Shown here in pieces: positions 31,987 to 42,964 of a stretch of 64,000 bases of DNA (positions within the stretch are counted from its first letter, which is position 1; each line of letters opens with the position of its first letter). The stretch lies in NCBI GenBank assembly GCA_039000515.1, contig JBCFYV010000100.1:35303524-35367523 (forward strand), written 5' to 3'. The translations under genes and the position numbers were made by a program. This stretch comes from Timema cristinae (Eukaryota > Arthropoda > Insecta > Phasmatodea > Timematidae). The notes under the pieces are model-generated. The model ran no database searches. It saw nothing but the letters and a program-made list of their open reading frames with translations, and had not been told where the DNA came from.

Positions 31987-32775
31987 CATATGAGTATTGT
32001 AATTAAAAATTCTCTTTTGAAGATCGTGCAAATAAACCACGGGGTGTCAAGGTAGTATAGGTACTTCATAAAAGTGGTAAAATTGGTATATATTTTTTTA
32101 AAGTTCAAAACATGTATTTATTTTGTTTAAATTAAAAAATATTTATGTAAAGCCAAGTTATTATTATACTTTAATCCGTAATAATAAAATAATGGTAATA
32201 TTGTTATAGAATATATCCTACCTTCACAACTCCTTTAAAAACGGGTACAGCACTGTGAAACAGTTTTCGAATCGAATTAGATAAATTGTTATATAAACAA
32301 GAACATTCAAATAACCCGAATGGGTAGGCATGCAAGCATAGACGCCAAGCTCGTGTGATCTAGTTTGCCGATGACCAGGATGTTGGAGTTGCGTCCTAAA
32401 TTTGCCTACTTTTTCAGGGTTCTATTTAATCATTTTCTGTAAATTAAGTTTATTTAGTTTTGTATCTTAAATCATAAATTCAAACTAAAGTCCGTTCACC
32501 ATAGGAATTATTTTCTGAAAGGCCTTTTTCCCTACCAGAAATCTGTTTTATAGTAGGATATTGGTAAGAAAAAAGACCTTTCATAGAATAATTCCTACCG
32601 CGAATGGCGTTTATTTATTTTGGTGTTGATTGTAACAATTGCTCCTCGTAATAGAAGCCACTGTTGTTAGGGTACTTACGTATATACCTTAAACTTGGGC
32701 TATTTTTAAGTTATCTTACGGTTTTTCCTGTAGATAGGGTATATTTAGTATTATTTAGTAGATAGTATTTATCTT
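31260..32775. other. Long AT-rich stretch with (TG)n
   Basis: It contains a GT dinucleotide run at about 31956-31984. No exon or named repeat was identified. Confidence 0.4.
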
Positions 32776-32791
32776 GATGTTCGTTGTAGCG

Positions 32792-32917
32792 ATGTCTCCG
32801 CATAAGCGATCAAATCTCGATGCAAGGACTTTAAAAAGATTTAGACAATGTAAGAGCATAAAATGTAAGGTTTGTTCTGGCAGGAAGTTAGCCCACGCTG
32901 ATACATTTCCTTGGTAG
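32792..32917 (+). other. Short open frame, 41 codons, basic with paired cysteines
   Basis: ATG-initiated frame beginning MSPHKRSNLDARTLKRF and containing CKSIKCKVC before a TAG stop. The basic, cysteine-bearing composition is unusual for AT-rich chance frames and could derive from a nucleic-acid-binding segment of an old mobile element. There is no homologue I can name, no splice evidence, and no matching copy in the window. Confidence 0.15.
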
Positions 32918-32919
32918 TC

Positions 32920-33470
32920 AAAAGTATTGGGTTGCCTTCCTGTTGAGAACAGCCTCTAGCTCATATAGCTTCATCCTGTTACGAGTGAATACTGGCGATG
33001 AATGGACCTTGGACTCGTGAGAACTGGGCTCGACTTGTGATGTGTGTGAGAAGAACACACAGAGGTTTTGTTTGGCAGCGGTGCTGTAAGGATGGGTAGT
33101 CGACTCGCTGATAGATAATGAACGAGTTAACATGTGGTCTAGTGGATTCACCCCGGCCGGTGAGTTGATCCCGGGTCCTTAAGTAGTGTCACGGGTTCCG
33201 TTATCGTGAGTGTTCCCTCGTCACGGGGAATTTCATAATATCGATGTAGTAGCGTAGTAACTGGTTGGAGAAATAAACCGATCGTTGGGATGAAACTTGC
33301 TAGCCTCATTCCCCACATACCATCAATCCCAACCCCTACCGCTCGGGGTCCATCCTGCACATGTAACAACCCCTAGGGTGTCCCGGTAGTTAGTAGTTTG
33401 GGTTGGCTACCAGGCACCCAAAATAAAGGGGGAAGTTACAACAATTTATTTTGTTTCTTTATTATAGGTA
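32920..33470. other. GC-richer unique stretch, no gene seen
   Basis: Less AT-rich than its surroundings, with scattered CpGs (GGTGAGTTGATCCCGGGTCC near 33159). Two minus-strand frames of 77 and 73 codons cover it without domains. It could be a piece of a mobile element not otherwise present. Confidence 0.25.
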
Positions 33471-34230
33471 TTCGTTCATGTTTGGCATCGTCGACATTTA
33501 AAACATTTCCCTCGCATTATTAGTGTCTGAATATTTTTTTTAGTAGCTTTGGACGATTCACTAGAATTTTTTTTTAAATTACCTAACTTAAATGTGATTG
33601 AAACCACGATCAAACCACTAGTGTTGAATAAAAAAAAAACACTGTGTGGTGTTGTTTTTGTTTGTAATGAACTCACTTTATACATCACGGTTAAAAAAAA
33701 AAATCTAGCTAGGCTCGCAAAACTCATTTGTAAATCTTATTTATGTATTTTGTTTGAAGCTCATATTTTAAAAATAAACTGTAAATAGTCTCTCTCTTCC
33801 CTTCATTTTAATTTACAAAGTATAGCTTTTAGCTTTTAAATATATGTGTTTTACTACAGCCGCTCACATGTTTACTTCCCCAGATGCTCTTTCTCACATC
33901 ACATTGAGGGTCGGATTATCAAAGGTAAATAGACAGCCACGAAGTTAAAAGGCATCCAACTATAGGCCTATATTAAGTTTATTGGCTGCCCCCTTTTTGC
34001 CCCCTTCTACCCTCTCAGTGGTTAAACCACTGAGTACAAATATGTTAGTTGTTATTTTAGTATTTCGTTTGAAGATACGATTCACGGTAGAGGGACTATA
34101 TTAAACATGAACTCATGAATAGACTGGCGAAGTTTTCCTAAAAACTCTCTTTTTTTTTCTCCCCCTTTTTTTTTGGCGAAAGTATTTACTAACGTGTACG
34201 TTTAAAATCAGGGGCTGCCAACTTTTTCTT
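33470..34230. other. AT-rich stretch, no gene seen
   Basis: Overlapping frames of 83 and 79 codons on opposite strands (about 33476-33788) are T/A-rich and have no domain. They are not called. Confidence 0.35.
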
Positions 34231-34240
34231 CTAACGTAAC

Positions 34241-35072
34241 TAGAGATATGGTATCGAAAGAAAAGTATCGATACTGTGCTCATTAAAAATATCGATACTG
34301 TGCTAATATCGAAAAAAAAAGTATCGATAACAGTAAGTATCACTATCGAAATTTTAGTCTGGAAGAATATATTTTCTTCTCTAGTTATAATAGTCTCAAC
34401 TTTTGCATCATAATTATATTTTTATATTTATTTAAACACTGAACATTATAATGGTTTTTAATAATCTAAATTTTTTTTTACAAGATACACTTTTTAGAGG
34501 TGTCATTTTTTAACCACATTCGTCGTTTATATATGTACTCTATCAAGATAAATTATTAACTATTGACAAATAATAGAAGAATAGATGCTTTCCCCTGCTT
34601 TATCTGCTTAATCAACGCTCATAAACTTTTCTGCTTCGTCTGCTTGGGGCATCCTTTATTTGATTGCGTTCATTGATTTCTACAAAAACTTATTTTGTTT
34701 AGTTTGTGATGGCCGTGCTCATTGTTAAAGGAAGGGGTAGTAGACTGGTCGCTACTCACCCCGTCAGTCATCGGGCTGTATTTATAAAGATGAAAGAACA
34801 GCAATGAATTATGATAAGCTAAAAGAAATTGAATGCTAGAGATGCATAAAATGAGTGAGAATTGAAACGATGTCATTTCTTCTTTCTCCACAGTCCACTC
34901 TAGTAAGAATTTAATCCCAACTTGAGTAAAGATAACAAAAAGTTGTTTCTTTCTATAACAATCATATACCGGAGTGTGAGTACTAATATCATTAAAAGTA
35001 TCGAGTAAAATACTAGTATCGAAAGGTAAATATCGATATTAGGAAAGTATCGATACTTTTTTCACATCCCTA
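34241..35072. mobile_element. hAT-like non-autonomous element, 832 bp, TATCGATA-rich ends
   Basis: The left end TAGAGATATGGTATCGAAAG and the right end, read inward as TAGGGATGTGAAAAAAGTAT, are imperfect inverted termini in hAT style. The flanking 8-mers AACGTAAC (34233-34240) and AGCGTACC (35073-35080) match at 6 of 8 positions, as expected for an old 8-bp TSD. Both subterminal regions are crowded with TATCGATA and GTATCGAA motifs. The interior frames show no transposase. Confidence 0.65.
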
Positions 35073-35079
35073 AGCGTAC

Positions 35080-36235
35080 CACTCTTTTATACTGATAATC
35101 TTTAGTATTATTTCACCCCAAAACCTTTTTATAATAAAAATACCCCTGGCCAAGAAACAACTGTGCTTTGTTATTTACTCAAAAGCATAAAAATTATTAT
35201 GTTACTTTTAACTGAGAGGAAAACACTTAATTTTTGATCCATATTAAAAACATTTATTATGAAGAAAGTTGGTTAGCTTCTTAATGCGGAAGTAATAAGG
35301 TTTTAATAAAGAACTGACATATATTTTTCAAAAGTGTGGCCTGAGGTAATTGATATTAATTAATTGCGTAAGTTTTTGGTTGGTAGAATCCAGGATCGTA
35401 TAGTGCGTAAAGGAAATAGTATAATACTTGTGTGATCAAGACTTGAAGCTGACAAGAGATATAGTACAGAGAGAATATATAGTTTGTGTGATCAAGACTT
35501 GATGCTGAACATGAAGTTTATAGTCAGAAAGGAAACATATTATTTGTATAGTGTATTATTTGAAACAAAACAAAACATTGGTTGAGGTCTAGTCGTGATA
35601 TCCTCTATCAGAGAAGTGTACCCCACTATAAACGGCTATCGCGTGGAGAAATAACTCCTTTTTTGTTTCTAGCACATGACCAGTCTTCTCCCCATTCATC
35701 TTTGTCTTTCTGAGTCCCTCTATACTTTGTATCCCCATGCAGTGGAACGTCTCTTTATTTCTCCCTCCCTCTTACTTTATTTTCAAATCTTGTTCATTTA
35801 TTTGACTCTTTGTCTTCCTCGTATTTTACTTTCGTATATTCTTCACAGCCCCCTCATATTCTATCTTATGAGAGAGATTTTTTTCCGCCCTCCTTAAACT
35901 CGGTTCACATGATACAACTCCTTATAAATAAAGTTGTGCAGGAAATTTTATGTCTTGGTTTCATTGATTGCAATGTTTTCAGCACTGCAATAGTAAATTA
36001 ATCGCATTTTATGGAATAAAAAAGATATTGAATAAATCAATGATAAAAATATTGAGTTTATTATTTATATTTATTGTAATACAAATTTAAATCGTAACGG
36101 TTTTTATTAATAATTTGATGCCTATAAATACGTTATCATATATTAAATCAGTTCACGTTGGCAGGTAGGGTTATCTATTATTAACAATGCAAAAGCTGTA
36201 AAAAAAAATGGCCGATATAGATTGTATTATATTCC
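35080..36235. other. AT-rich stretch, no gene seen
   Basis: Two short + frames (35676-36001) are hydrophobic and T-rich. A near-direct repeat TGTGTGATCAAGACTTGA occurs twice (near 35430 and 35484). No gene is called. Confidence 0.35.
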
Positions 36236-36253
36236 CTGAAATTGTATTCAATA

Positions 36254-36539
36254 TTATTATTAGCACCGCGTCTTACTACCCGTTCGGGTTATACGCACTT
36301 ACGCTAATGTATAATGGTAGGGTGATTGTGAGATGAAATGAAGGACCTACAGTTTAACGTGGAATCCGAACCATGGTGAGGCCTGGCATTACCCACATTC
36401 ACAAGATGATTAATACACATCTTGTCAGAGGTGAAGGAAGGGTTTGGCAATCAGATAAATCTTTGCCGGGACCGAGGATTGAACCCCGGCCGCCAGCATA
36501 GAAGTCTGACACCTTACCCCTAGACCACCAGGTCACCCC
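36254..36539 (-). mobile_element. tRNA-derived SINE, type A1, full length, 11-bp TSD
   Basis: Complete from tail A to head end. TGTATTCAATA flanks at 36243-36253 and 36540-36550. Confidence 0.93.
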
Positions 36540-36550
36540 TGTATTCAATA

Positions 36551-37135
36551 AGTAGTGCAAATCAGCTCTTAGGCTACAATATCTTGTAAAGCGTGTTGTG
36601 CAATAAGTTTTGTCGTGTGTACCGGGCTTTAGTTTTTGCTTTTTCTGTGCTCTTATACAATATTTGGTTTATATATATTGTATGTAAAAATATATACATA
36701 CAAATACATAATGCATACAGTTAGCTAACTCAACAACTTTGTAAATTTTGTTTTTCTCTTTTCTTCGTTATATTAGAAGTTTTGTTGAATTCAAACCTCA
36801 GCTCTTTTCTTTCTTCCTCATGTCCTTTTATGTTTGTCAATCCAATTGACCTTTTTTTTCTTTTTTTTTTTTGTCGTGCTTTTGGTCTTCGCGTAGATGT
36901 CTTTCCCTCAAAGTTAGTGTGTCTGGTTAAGTATATTCTCGAACGGAAAGGAACTTTAGTATCCATACAAGGATGGACTTCTCCCAGATGTGAAGTAATA
37001 GAGTTAGTAGAGTCAAAAAGCAGCATCCGTGGCTCAATAGTCAGTCTAAGACTATTGGTTTTTTTTTACTTTATTGCGATCCCTGGTAGAGAAGAAATAT
37101 TTTTGATCGTAATTGAAAAATTGAATTAGCGATTC
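36551..37135. other. AT-rich stretch, no gene seen
   Basis: Overlapping frames on both strands around 36730-37129 (98 and 115 codons) are driven by poly-T/poly-A runs such as 36851-36871. No domain and no splice support. Confidence 0.35.
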
Positions 37136-37149
37136 TGATGGATGGCTGA

Positions 37150-37410
37150 CGTTTAAGAACCTCCTGAACCCCAAAAGAGTTGTTTTCGTGATGCCATCTG
37201 TCTGTCTGTCTTTCTGTCTCTTCAGCTATGTGTCTGTATCTTGGCCTAAAGCTAAAGGATTGTGTCAAGGGTTTTCGTAAGGTACCTAATAGGTTTTTTT
37301 TAAAGTTAAGGGTATTTTACTTAAGGGCAAAAAAGAGAGAAAAAACTATTTTATCGAAACCTTCTTTAAGGATTTTTTTTATTAGAATTAGTATCTAGCC
37401 CTGTTTAACA
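37150..37410 (+). repeat. Dispersed repeat T, copy 2
   Basis: Blocks CCCCAAAAGAGTTGTTTTCG, CTGTCTGTCTGTC, TCAAGGGTTTTCGTAAGG, AAGGGTATTTTACTTAAGGG and CAAAAAAGAGAGAAAAAACT match copies 1 and 3 in the same order. Confidence 0.65.
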
Positions 37411-37970
37411 TAAAAAAAATAAACGTATCTTATTTTAACTGGGAAAATTACTTAGAATCTAGTACATACGTAATATGTTTATAAATTTTAGTACTATATT
37501 TTCAATAAAGTCTTTTACTGTGAATTTCTCTTTTTTTTTCTCTCTCTCTATATAAGATCAATCATCTGGATTTTCGGTTAAATGGCCTAAATTAGGTTCT
37601 AATTTAGAAGAAAAAAAATCCATTTTAAGTGAATTTAAGTTGGGCAAGTTGTATTAATTTAACATGAAAAAACAAACATAAATATAATGTGTATGAACAA
37701 TATTTAAAATATATTTGTAAAAGATTTAGTAATTTTAAAATTCCAAGCTATGTTACAATTTAATTAAGAATGTATTAGAAGTTATAGTAACCATTTAAAA
37801 ATTAGGAACATTTAAATATAATAGAAAGTTTAGTCATAATTAGTTAAAACTATGTTTTAAAATCAAAGGATAATGTGACCATACATATATTGAATATTAA
37901 TGTATTATTCTTAAGAATTGATAGAAATAAGTTATTAAATATGAAAAATAAAATTGAATTTATTTCTTAG
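37410..37970. other. AT-rich stretch, no gene seen
   Basis: Nothing supported. A short CT run lies near 37540. Confidence 0.4.
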
Positions 37971-37974
37971 CTGT

Positions 37975-38090
37975 AGTTTCCCGTTCCTTGATTCCTGGCT
38001 GCAAATGATGCACAGCTATTTTGACGACATGTTTCAATGCATCAGTGGTATCATCCTCAGGTCCGATGAGAAAAAAAAAAGAACAAACCT
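37975..38090 (-). repeat. Relative of the hammerhead-like repeat
   Basis: The minus strand reads CCTGAGGATGATACCACTGA then TGCATTGAAACATGTCGTC. It shares GAAACATGTCG with 304-345 and alignable upstream flanks (GGCTG..ATGA...CAGCT). Its CTGAGGATGA departs from the CTGATGA core by an insertion, so it may be inactive. Confidence 0.35.
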
Positions 38091-38099
38091 AATGTAATT

Positions 38100-38410
38100 T
38101 ATGGTTAAAACACAATGCGCCAGCCAATGTAGTATGACATAAACAATTAATGAAGGTTAATATATTATAATGTTGGAAATTATTATTATGAAACATATTT
38201 ACCAGAAATTGAGACTATGTTCTTGAGTATCCCACTTCATGTTAATAAGGAAACTAATAGGAGCATTACAAATAACGTGTGTATATATATATATATATAT
38301 ATATATTATAAAAAGTGAAATTAGAACATTCTGGATAAAGTAATAGAAAGTCAAAGGATATTATAAATAAAAGAAGATATTTTGTAGTGTGATATTGTGA
38401 GAATGAAATA
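38100..38410. other. AT-rich stretch with (TA)n
   Basis: AT dinucleotide run near 38283-38307. No gene. Confidence 0.45.
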
Positions 38411-38417
38411 GTTTGAA

Positions 38418-38960
38418 CTACTGTGGGTTCACACGCTGTCCGAAAAGCAAGCGCAGAACGGAAACATGGCCACGTGACTAGTTCTAAGCCAATCATAAGA
38501 TTTCCACCTCGTCGGCACGAGCAGTTCCCCTAAAGTTCATCTCACCTCTACTTTGTCTACTCTGCCTGAGATGTTCAACAAGGGAGAACCAATCAAATCT
38601 CAGAACAAACCATATCAAATCAGTGCGCATGCGCATTTGACAACGCATGCGCTCTGCACCAGAAGCTAGCAGACAGCTAGGTTGACCTTTGTGAGGAGAT
38701 TTGAAATAACTCGTTAATGGAAAGCGTGTGGTGTATCGATGTATTGGATTGTGCCACGACATAGTATGATTATTTGAAAACAACCATGGGGAGAATGATC
38801 TAAAATATACATTTATCCAATAGAAAATAAAATATGTCGATAGTCAGCTGTTAGCTTTGCAATGCATCATGGTTCAACATACAGCGCGTGAATTGCTGCG
38901 TTGCTGAGCCAGATTCCACTTTCTATTTTCAGCGAACGTGTGAATTAAGCTTTAGTCTGG
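38418..38960. mobile_element. Possible inverted-repeat DNA element
   Basis: GGTTCACACGCTGTCCGAAAA at the left and the inverted AATTCACACGTTCGCTGAAAA at the right are imperfect inverted ends. The interior is richer in CpG, including CGCATGCGC (near 38630). No TSD was found. Confidence 0.25.
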
Positions 38961-39155
38961 ATAATCGGGGGGGAGGGAGGGTTGTACTGGATAATCGGGG
39001 TTGTTTTCCTTTTCATCCCTTCCATGGTAAAATGTTTCCTTAAAATAAATAATGGCTTACTCTCTGTCTTATCTCGGTAGTTCCCCCGGCCTTATCTTAC
39101 CCGCAAAAAGCCTGAGCGATTTGTATTCCCAGGCTCTTAATAGTGTTGTAGAAAC

Positions 39156-39757
39156 CAAGCGTTCTGAAACTTTTTTAACTGAAGGAGGCCTTGCACCAGA
39201 AAAAATACTTGCTGTATTTATTTAGCACCGCGTATTACTACCCGTTCGGGTTATACGCTTTAAGTTACTAATTACGCTAATGGATTAGGAATTGGTAAGG
39301 TTGAATTAGAGGAAATGAACCACATTTACGTGGAGGGAGAGTCGAAAACCATTTAGGTAAAAAACCACCCCAAGTTCACCCGACCGAGATTCGAACCTCG
39401 ATCTCCCCGTCCTCAGCAGTCGAGCTCAACGCGACTAGCGCGTTAGCTAACTACGCCACCGAGGCGGGTAAACTTGCTGTAGCACTCTCATATTTTTTTA
39501 CACTTTTTTTTTTAAAGAACATCCAATAATGACAGTTACATTTTACAACTTTAAATGTATAAAACAAAAGGAAAATATCACATGTTTTAGCTGCGTCTTT
39601 GGAAATTGTCCTTTAAATAATCATATTTGAAAAAAAAATATTGGTAACACTAATTAATGATGCGATTTTATATTGAATAAAACAAATAAATAATACTCTA
39701 AAATTGCCTCTCATGAGCCAAAGATAGCTATGACGGAGCCCAGTTTGATAAACGCTG
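39156..39757. mobile_element. hAT-like element interrupted by an A2 SINE
   Basis: The left end CAAGCGTTCTGAAACTTTTT, with the inner block GGAGGCC, and the right end read inward CAGCGTTTATCAAACTGGGC resemble hAT termini. A SINE occupies 39217-39471. The 8-bp flanks do not match, so the ends are approximate. Confidence 0.45.
39217..39471 (-). mobile_element. tRNA-derived SINE, type A2, full length, 10-bp TSD
   Basis: Complete from tail A (CACCGCGTATTACTACCCGT) to the head end (TACGCCACCGAGGCGGGT). ACTTGCTGTA flanks at 39207-39216 and 39472-39481. Confidence 0.93.
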
Positions 39758-39784
39758 TCTTAGAAGACATCACTTTCTCCACTA

Positions 39785-40145
39785 TTTCCTCTCACAACCC
39801 CAACCCCTTAAAAAAAAAAAGAGCTCACAGTGACTAGCCCCTTTTGTCTTCTGGCGCCAAACCACCCTCATTCGATTGCTCTGCTGTCATATCGTCTTCC
39901 TGCTTGCCTGTCTTTTGTTTTATCGTTCCCCCCCCCCCCCCACCCACGTCACACTACTATCACCTCGATCTATGAAATACTCCACTCGCCCAGGACCCCT
40001 AGTCCCCTTTCCTTTCGTTTTTCATCACCGTTCCCTGAGAAATCCAATAGAGCCAATCATAACGTCGCACCGTAATTTGTGTTTTGGTCCCGGGCTAACG
40101 AACGAAAAGATAGAACAGGCGACGACACAGAACAGGTTTAATTAA
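39785..40145. other. Pyrimidine-rich stretch with C14 run
   Basis: C run at 39928-39941 and more CpGs than neighbours. Two overlapping + frames (81 and 89 codons) are low-complexity and lack domains. Confidence 0.3.
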
Positions 40146-40192
40146 ATAAGTTTTCGAAGTAATAACACTTAAGTCTTCTTCGATTACTTTTA

Positions 40193-40427
40193 TTTTTTAG
40201 CACCGCGTCTTACTACCTGTTCGGGTTATACGCCTATGTAATAATTACACTAATGATTTAGGAATGGGGAAGGTTTAATTTAGAAGGAGTGGGTTCACAT
40301 TTGCGTGGGAAACCATTTAGGGAAAACCACCCTCAGTAGACCCAACTGGGATTCGGAACCCGATCTCCCTATCATTGGCAGCCTATTACGAGAGTGACGC
40401 CTTAAACCATGCAGCCACCGAAGCAGG
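40193..40427 (-). mobile_element. tRNA-derived SINE, type A3
   Basis: Tail A (CACCGCGTCTTACTACCTGT), body and head (CTTAAACCATGCAGCCACCG) are all present. The flanks carry partly matching TCTTC(TTC)GATTACT and TCTTCGTTTACT, a possible decayed TSD. Confidence 0.85.
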
Positions 40428-40544
40428 TCTTCGTTTACTGAACCAAGAGATTGCTCTTGCGAGGTTTTTGGACCGGTAGTATTTGGCGAGGACCTGTGTA
40501 TATGTAATCGCCTGAAATTTTCAATATGTCACCCCGTGTATTGT

Positions 40545-40690
40545 ATGGTTTCTCGGCAGTCAGGGAGTGTTTAGGTTCGAATCTCGGCTGGGTATACCGT
40601 GGTTTTTCATAAAGAGTTTTTACACTTTCCGAATCTATTAGTGCAAGTATACGGATGTTCAGTAAAGGGTAATAAGGCGTGTAACATAAT
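40545..40690 (+). mobile_element. Degraded SINE fragment
   Basis: B-box GTTCGAATCTCGGCTGGG, short body, and a decayed tail (GGGTAATAAGGCGTGTAAC). Confidence 0.5.
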
Positions 40691-40824
40691 TGTAAGGGAA
40701 AGGGCAAGGGGGGGAGTATAGAAGGTTGAGTAAGGAGAATGTATTGAAAAGAAAATACAGTTGGTTCACCAAAAAGAACTCCTAAGGGTTCGGCCGGACT
40801 GATGATCGAGCGTGTGATGCGACT

Positions 40825-40990
40825 GGGTGTCCAAACTGGCTAGCGTGTGACTAGCAGATAGTTCTCGATAGTTGTTGATGAGGAGACAAAGGTTCGAATC
40901 TTGGCTCAGTGAACTGAGGGTGGTTTTTGAAAAGTGATTTATTGTTGTGGTTTTCTCATCCTCTCTCCACGCTAACGGTGATTCTTATTT
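40825..40990 (+). mobile_element. Degraded SINE fragment, A2-like
   Basis: Head-like CTGGCTAGCGTGTGACTAGC, B-box AGGTTCGAATCTTGGCTCAG and body TCTCTCCACGCTAACGG. No tail A. Confidence 0.5.
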
Positions 40991-41040
40991 GTAAAGGCCT
41001 ACTTTGATTATAATATTGAAGTATTTTAACATATCATTTT

Positions 41041-41150
41041 TACACACACACACACACACACAATATATATATATATATATTATATATATATATATTGTGT
41101 GTGTGTGTGTGTGTGTAAGTGTGTGTGTGTGTGTGTGGTAAGATCATAAA

Positions 41151-41214
<64 letters not shown>

Positions 41215-41231
41215 GGTTTATGATCTTACCA
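41041..41231. repeat. Two adjacent AT/GT palindromes
   Basis: 41041-41117 is a self-complementary (CA)n-(TA)n-(TG)n block. 41136-41231 is a second palindrome whose unique arms (TGGTAAGATCATAAACC, exact inverted copy at 41215-41231) enclose a (TA)n core. Both could extrude as hairpins. Confidence 0.9.
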
Positions 41232-41529
41232 TTTAAATTAGGCTGTTAGTAGCAAGTGTGATAAACCTATCGATAGTAATAAAAAGTCAAAATGAGAAGT
41301 TTTCCTAGCACTCAATGAACCAACATACAATAATATTGCCTAGCGCCTGTAAACTAGGCTGTACCGGGTCGAGCGTGCGCGCTTGAAAGATAGAACTGAT
41401 TCTATTTTTCGAGCGAGCGACTGAGCTTTCATTTATCTATCTTTATAAGCGAATCATATAAATATATTGAGGTGATCGTTATATTAAATAGAAAACTTTC
41501 ACAAAATATAAGTTTGATATTATTTATTG

Positions 41530-41813
41530 GGTGACCTGGCGGTCTAGGGGTAAGGTGTCAGACCTCTGTGCTGGCGTCCGGGTTCAATCTTCGGTCCCGG
41601 CACAGATTTATCTGATTACCAAACCCTTCCTTCACCTCTGACAAGACATCTTGTGAATGTGTGGAATGCCAGGCATCCACCGTGGTTCGGATTCCACGTT
41701 AAACTGTAGGTCCTTCATTTCATCTCACAATCACCCTAACATTGCACATTAGCGTAAATACGTATAACCCGAACGGGTAGTAAGACGCACTGCTAATAAT
41801 AATAATATTATTA
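41530..41813 (+). mobile_element. tRNA-derived SINE, type A1, near full length
   Basis: Head GGTGACCTGGCGGTCTAGGG, A1 body, and tail A with one change (AAGACGCACTGCTAATAA). Confidence 0.92.
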
Positions 41814-41819
41814 CGTTGA

Positions 41820-42730
41820 AATAATTTACCGAAATAATTTTATTTCGGGTAAATTCTATACTCTCCTATTGGGTGAAACGATTCACTTGACATGGTATGT
41901 TCACTAAGTTAATATTTATACGGATTTAATAACAATAAGTAAACAGAGCTAACTTAGTATGCAGACGCAGTATGCAAGCATTTTAAGTGGGCTCACTCAT
42001 TTATAAAAAAAAATCTTCCGTTGAAGAATGGTAACAATTCAAGCAGGTTTCTTCTTTGATTTCACCGTGGCTATTTTTTATTTGTCGGTAGAGACAGTCC
42101 TTTGTGTGCAGCTCAGGAGACCTCGAGATGACTTTGCTTTGCACCCACTCTTCCTTACCCCCTTCTTTGTTCGATGCATATGGATCGAAAACAATTATCG
42201 CCCTTGTGACGTACCGTCCCACGGTAATGTTTGGAGGGGGAAGGAATCCTCAGAAAGACCAATAGCGCTTCCTACCTGCATTTATATTAAACATTTGTGA
42301 CGCACTTTACTGGGGTATAGCTCTTATAAGGCCACCCAAAACGTTGTTTGTCTTTGTCTTTGTCTTTTGTTTTTACTCGCCCTAAAGTTTATTTTATTTA
42401 GTATCTCAAGTTTCGTTACAATATTAGTATTTATCAATTTTGCTTATTTTTTTTCCTCGCTCTTTCATTGTCATTTGATCTTTTGTTTTGTTTATTTCCT
42501 ACGTTCTGTTTGAGATAGTGGCCCTTAAAGTGGAATTTGAGACATATGGATGATTAGATAGTAGATTTTGCGATGTAAGTTTAGGATTTTATTTACTCAA
42601 ATGATCCCTTAGTAATATGAGTAAAAAGTAATTCGATTTGAAATTATTGATCCTTATGGGATTAACCATCAAAATAAAATGAGTCCATATTTTAAATTCT
42701 TTGTTTTAATCTCGGTCACAATTTAGAGTG
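41820..42730. other. Unique stretch, no gene seen
   Basis: Frames at 42001-42300 on both strands overlap each other and show no domain or splice context. Confidence 0.35.
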
Positions 42731-42734
42731 ATTT

Positions 42735-42960
42735 TATTAGTGATTTGCGTATTACTGCCCGTTCAAGCTGACCGAAAATTACATTGATTTATGAGGAAGA
42801 TGGGTTTAGAAAAAAAAAAATTACACCAGCATCCACCTGGAGAAAGGATAGGGAAGACATATTATAAAGGGGAGGACCATCTCTTTTACACCCGGTGGAG
42901 ATTTGTTTTAGGTCCGTCGTCAATTAATCTGACAAGATATTTTGCCATATGACAGTCCGA
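42735..42960 (-). mobile_element. Very degraded SINE, A-type
   Basis: GCGTATTACTGCCCGTTCAA resembles inverted tail A, and GGGTTTAGAAAAAA with CACCTGGAGAAAGGATAGGG resembles the body. The head is barely legible. Confidence 0.35.
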
Positions 42961-42964
42961 CGAT

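Noticed and set aside
36730..37129. Overlapping 98- and 115-codon frames
   Set aside because: They depend on poly-T/poly-A runs and lie on opposite strands of the same DNA; no domain.
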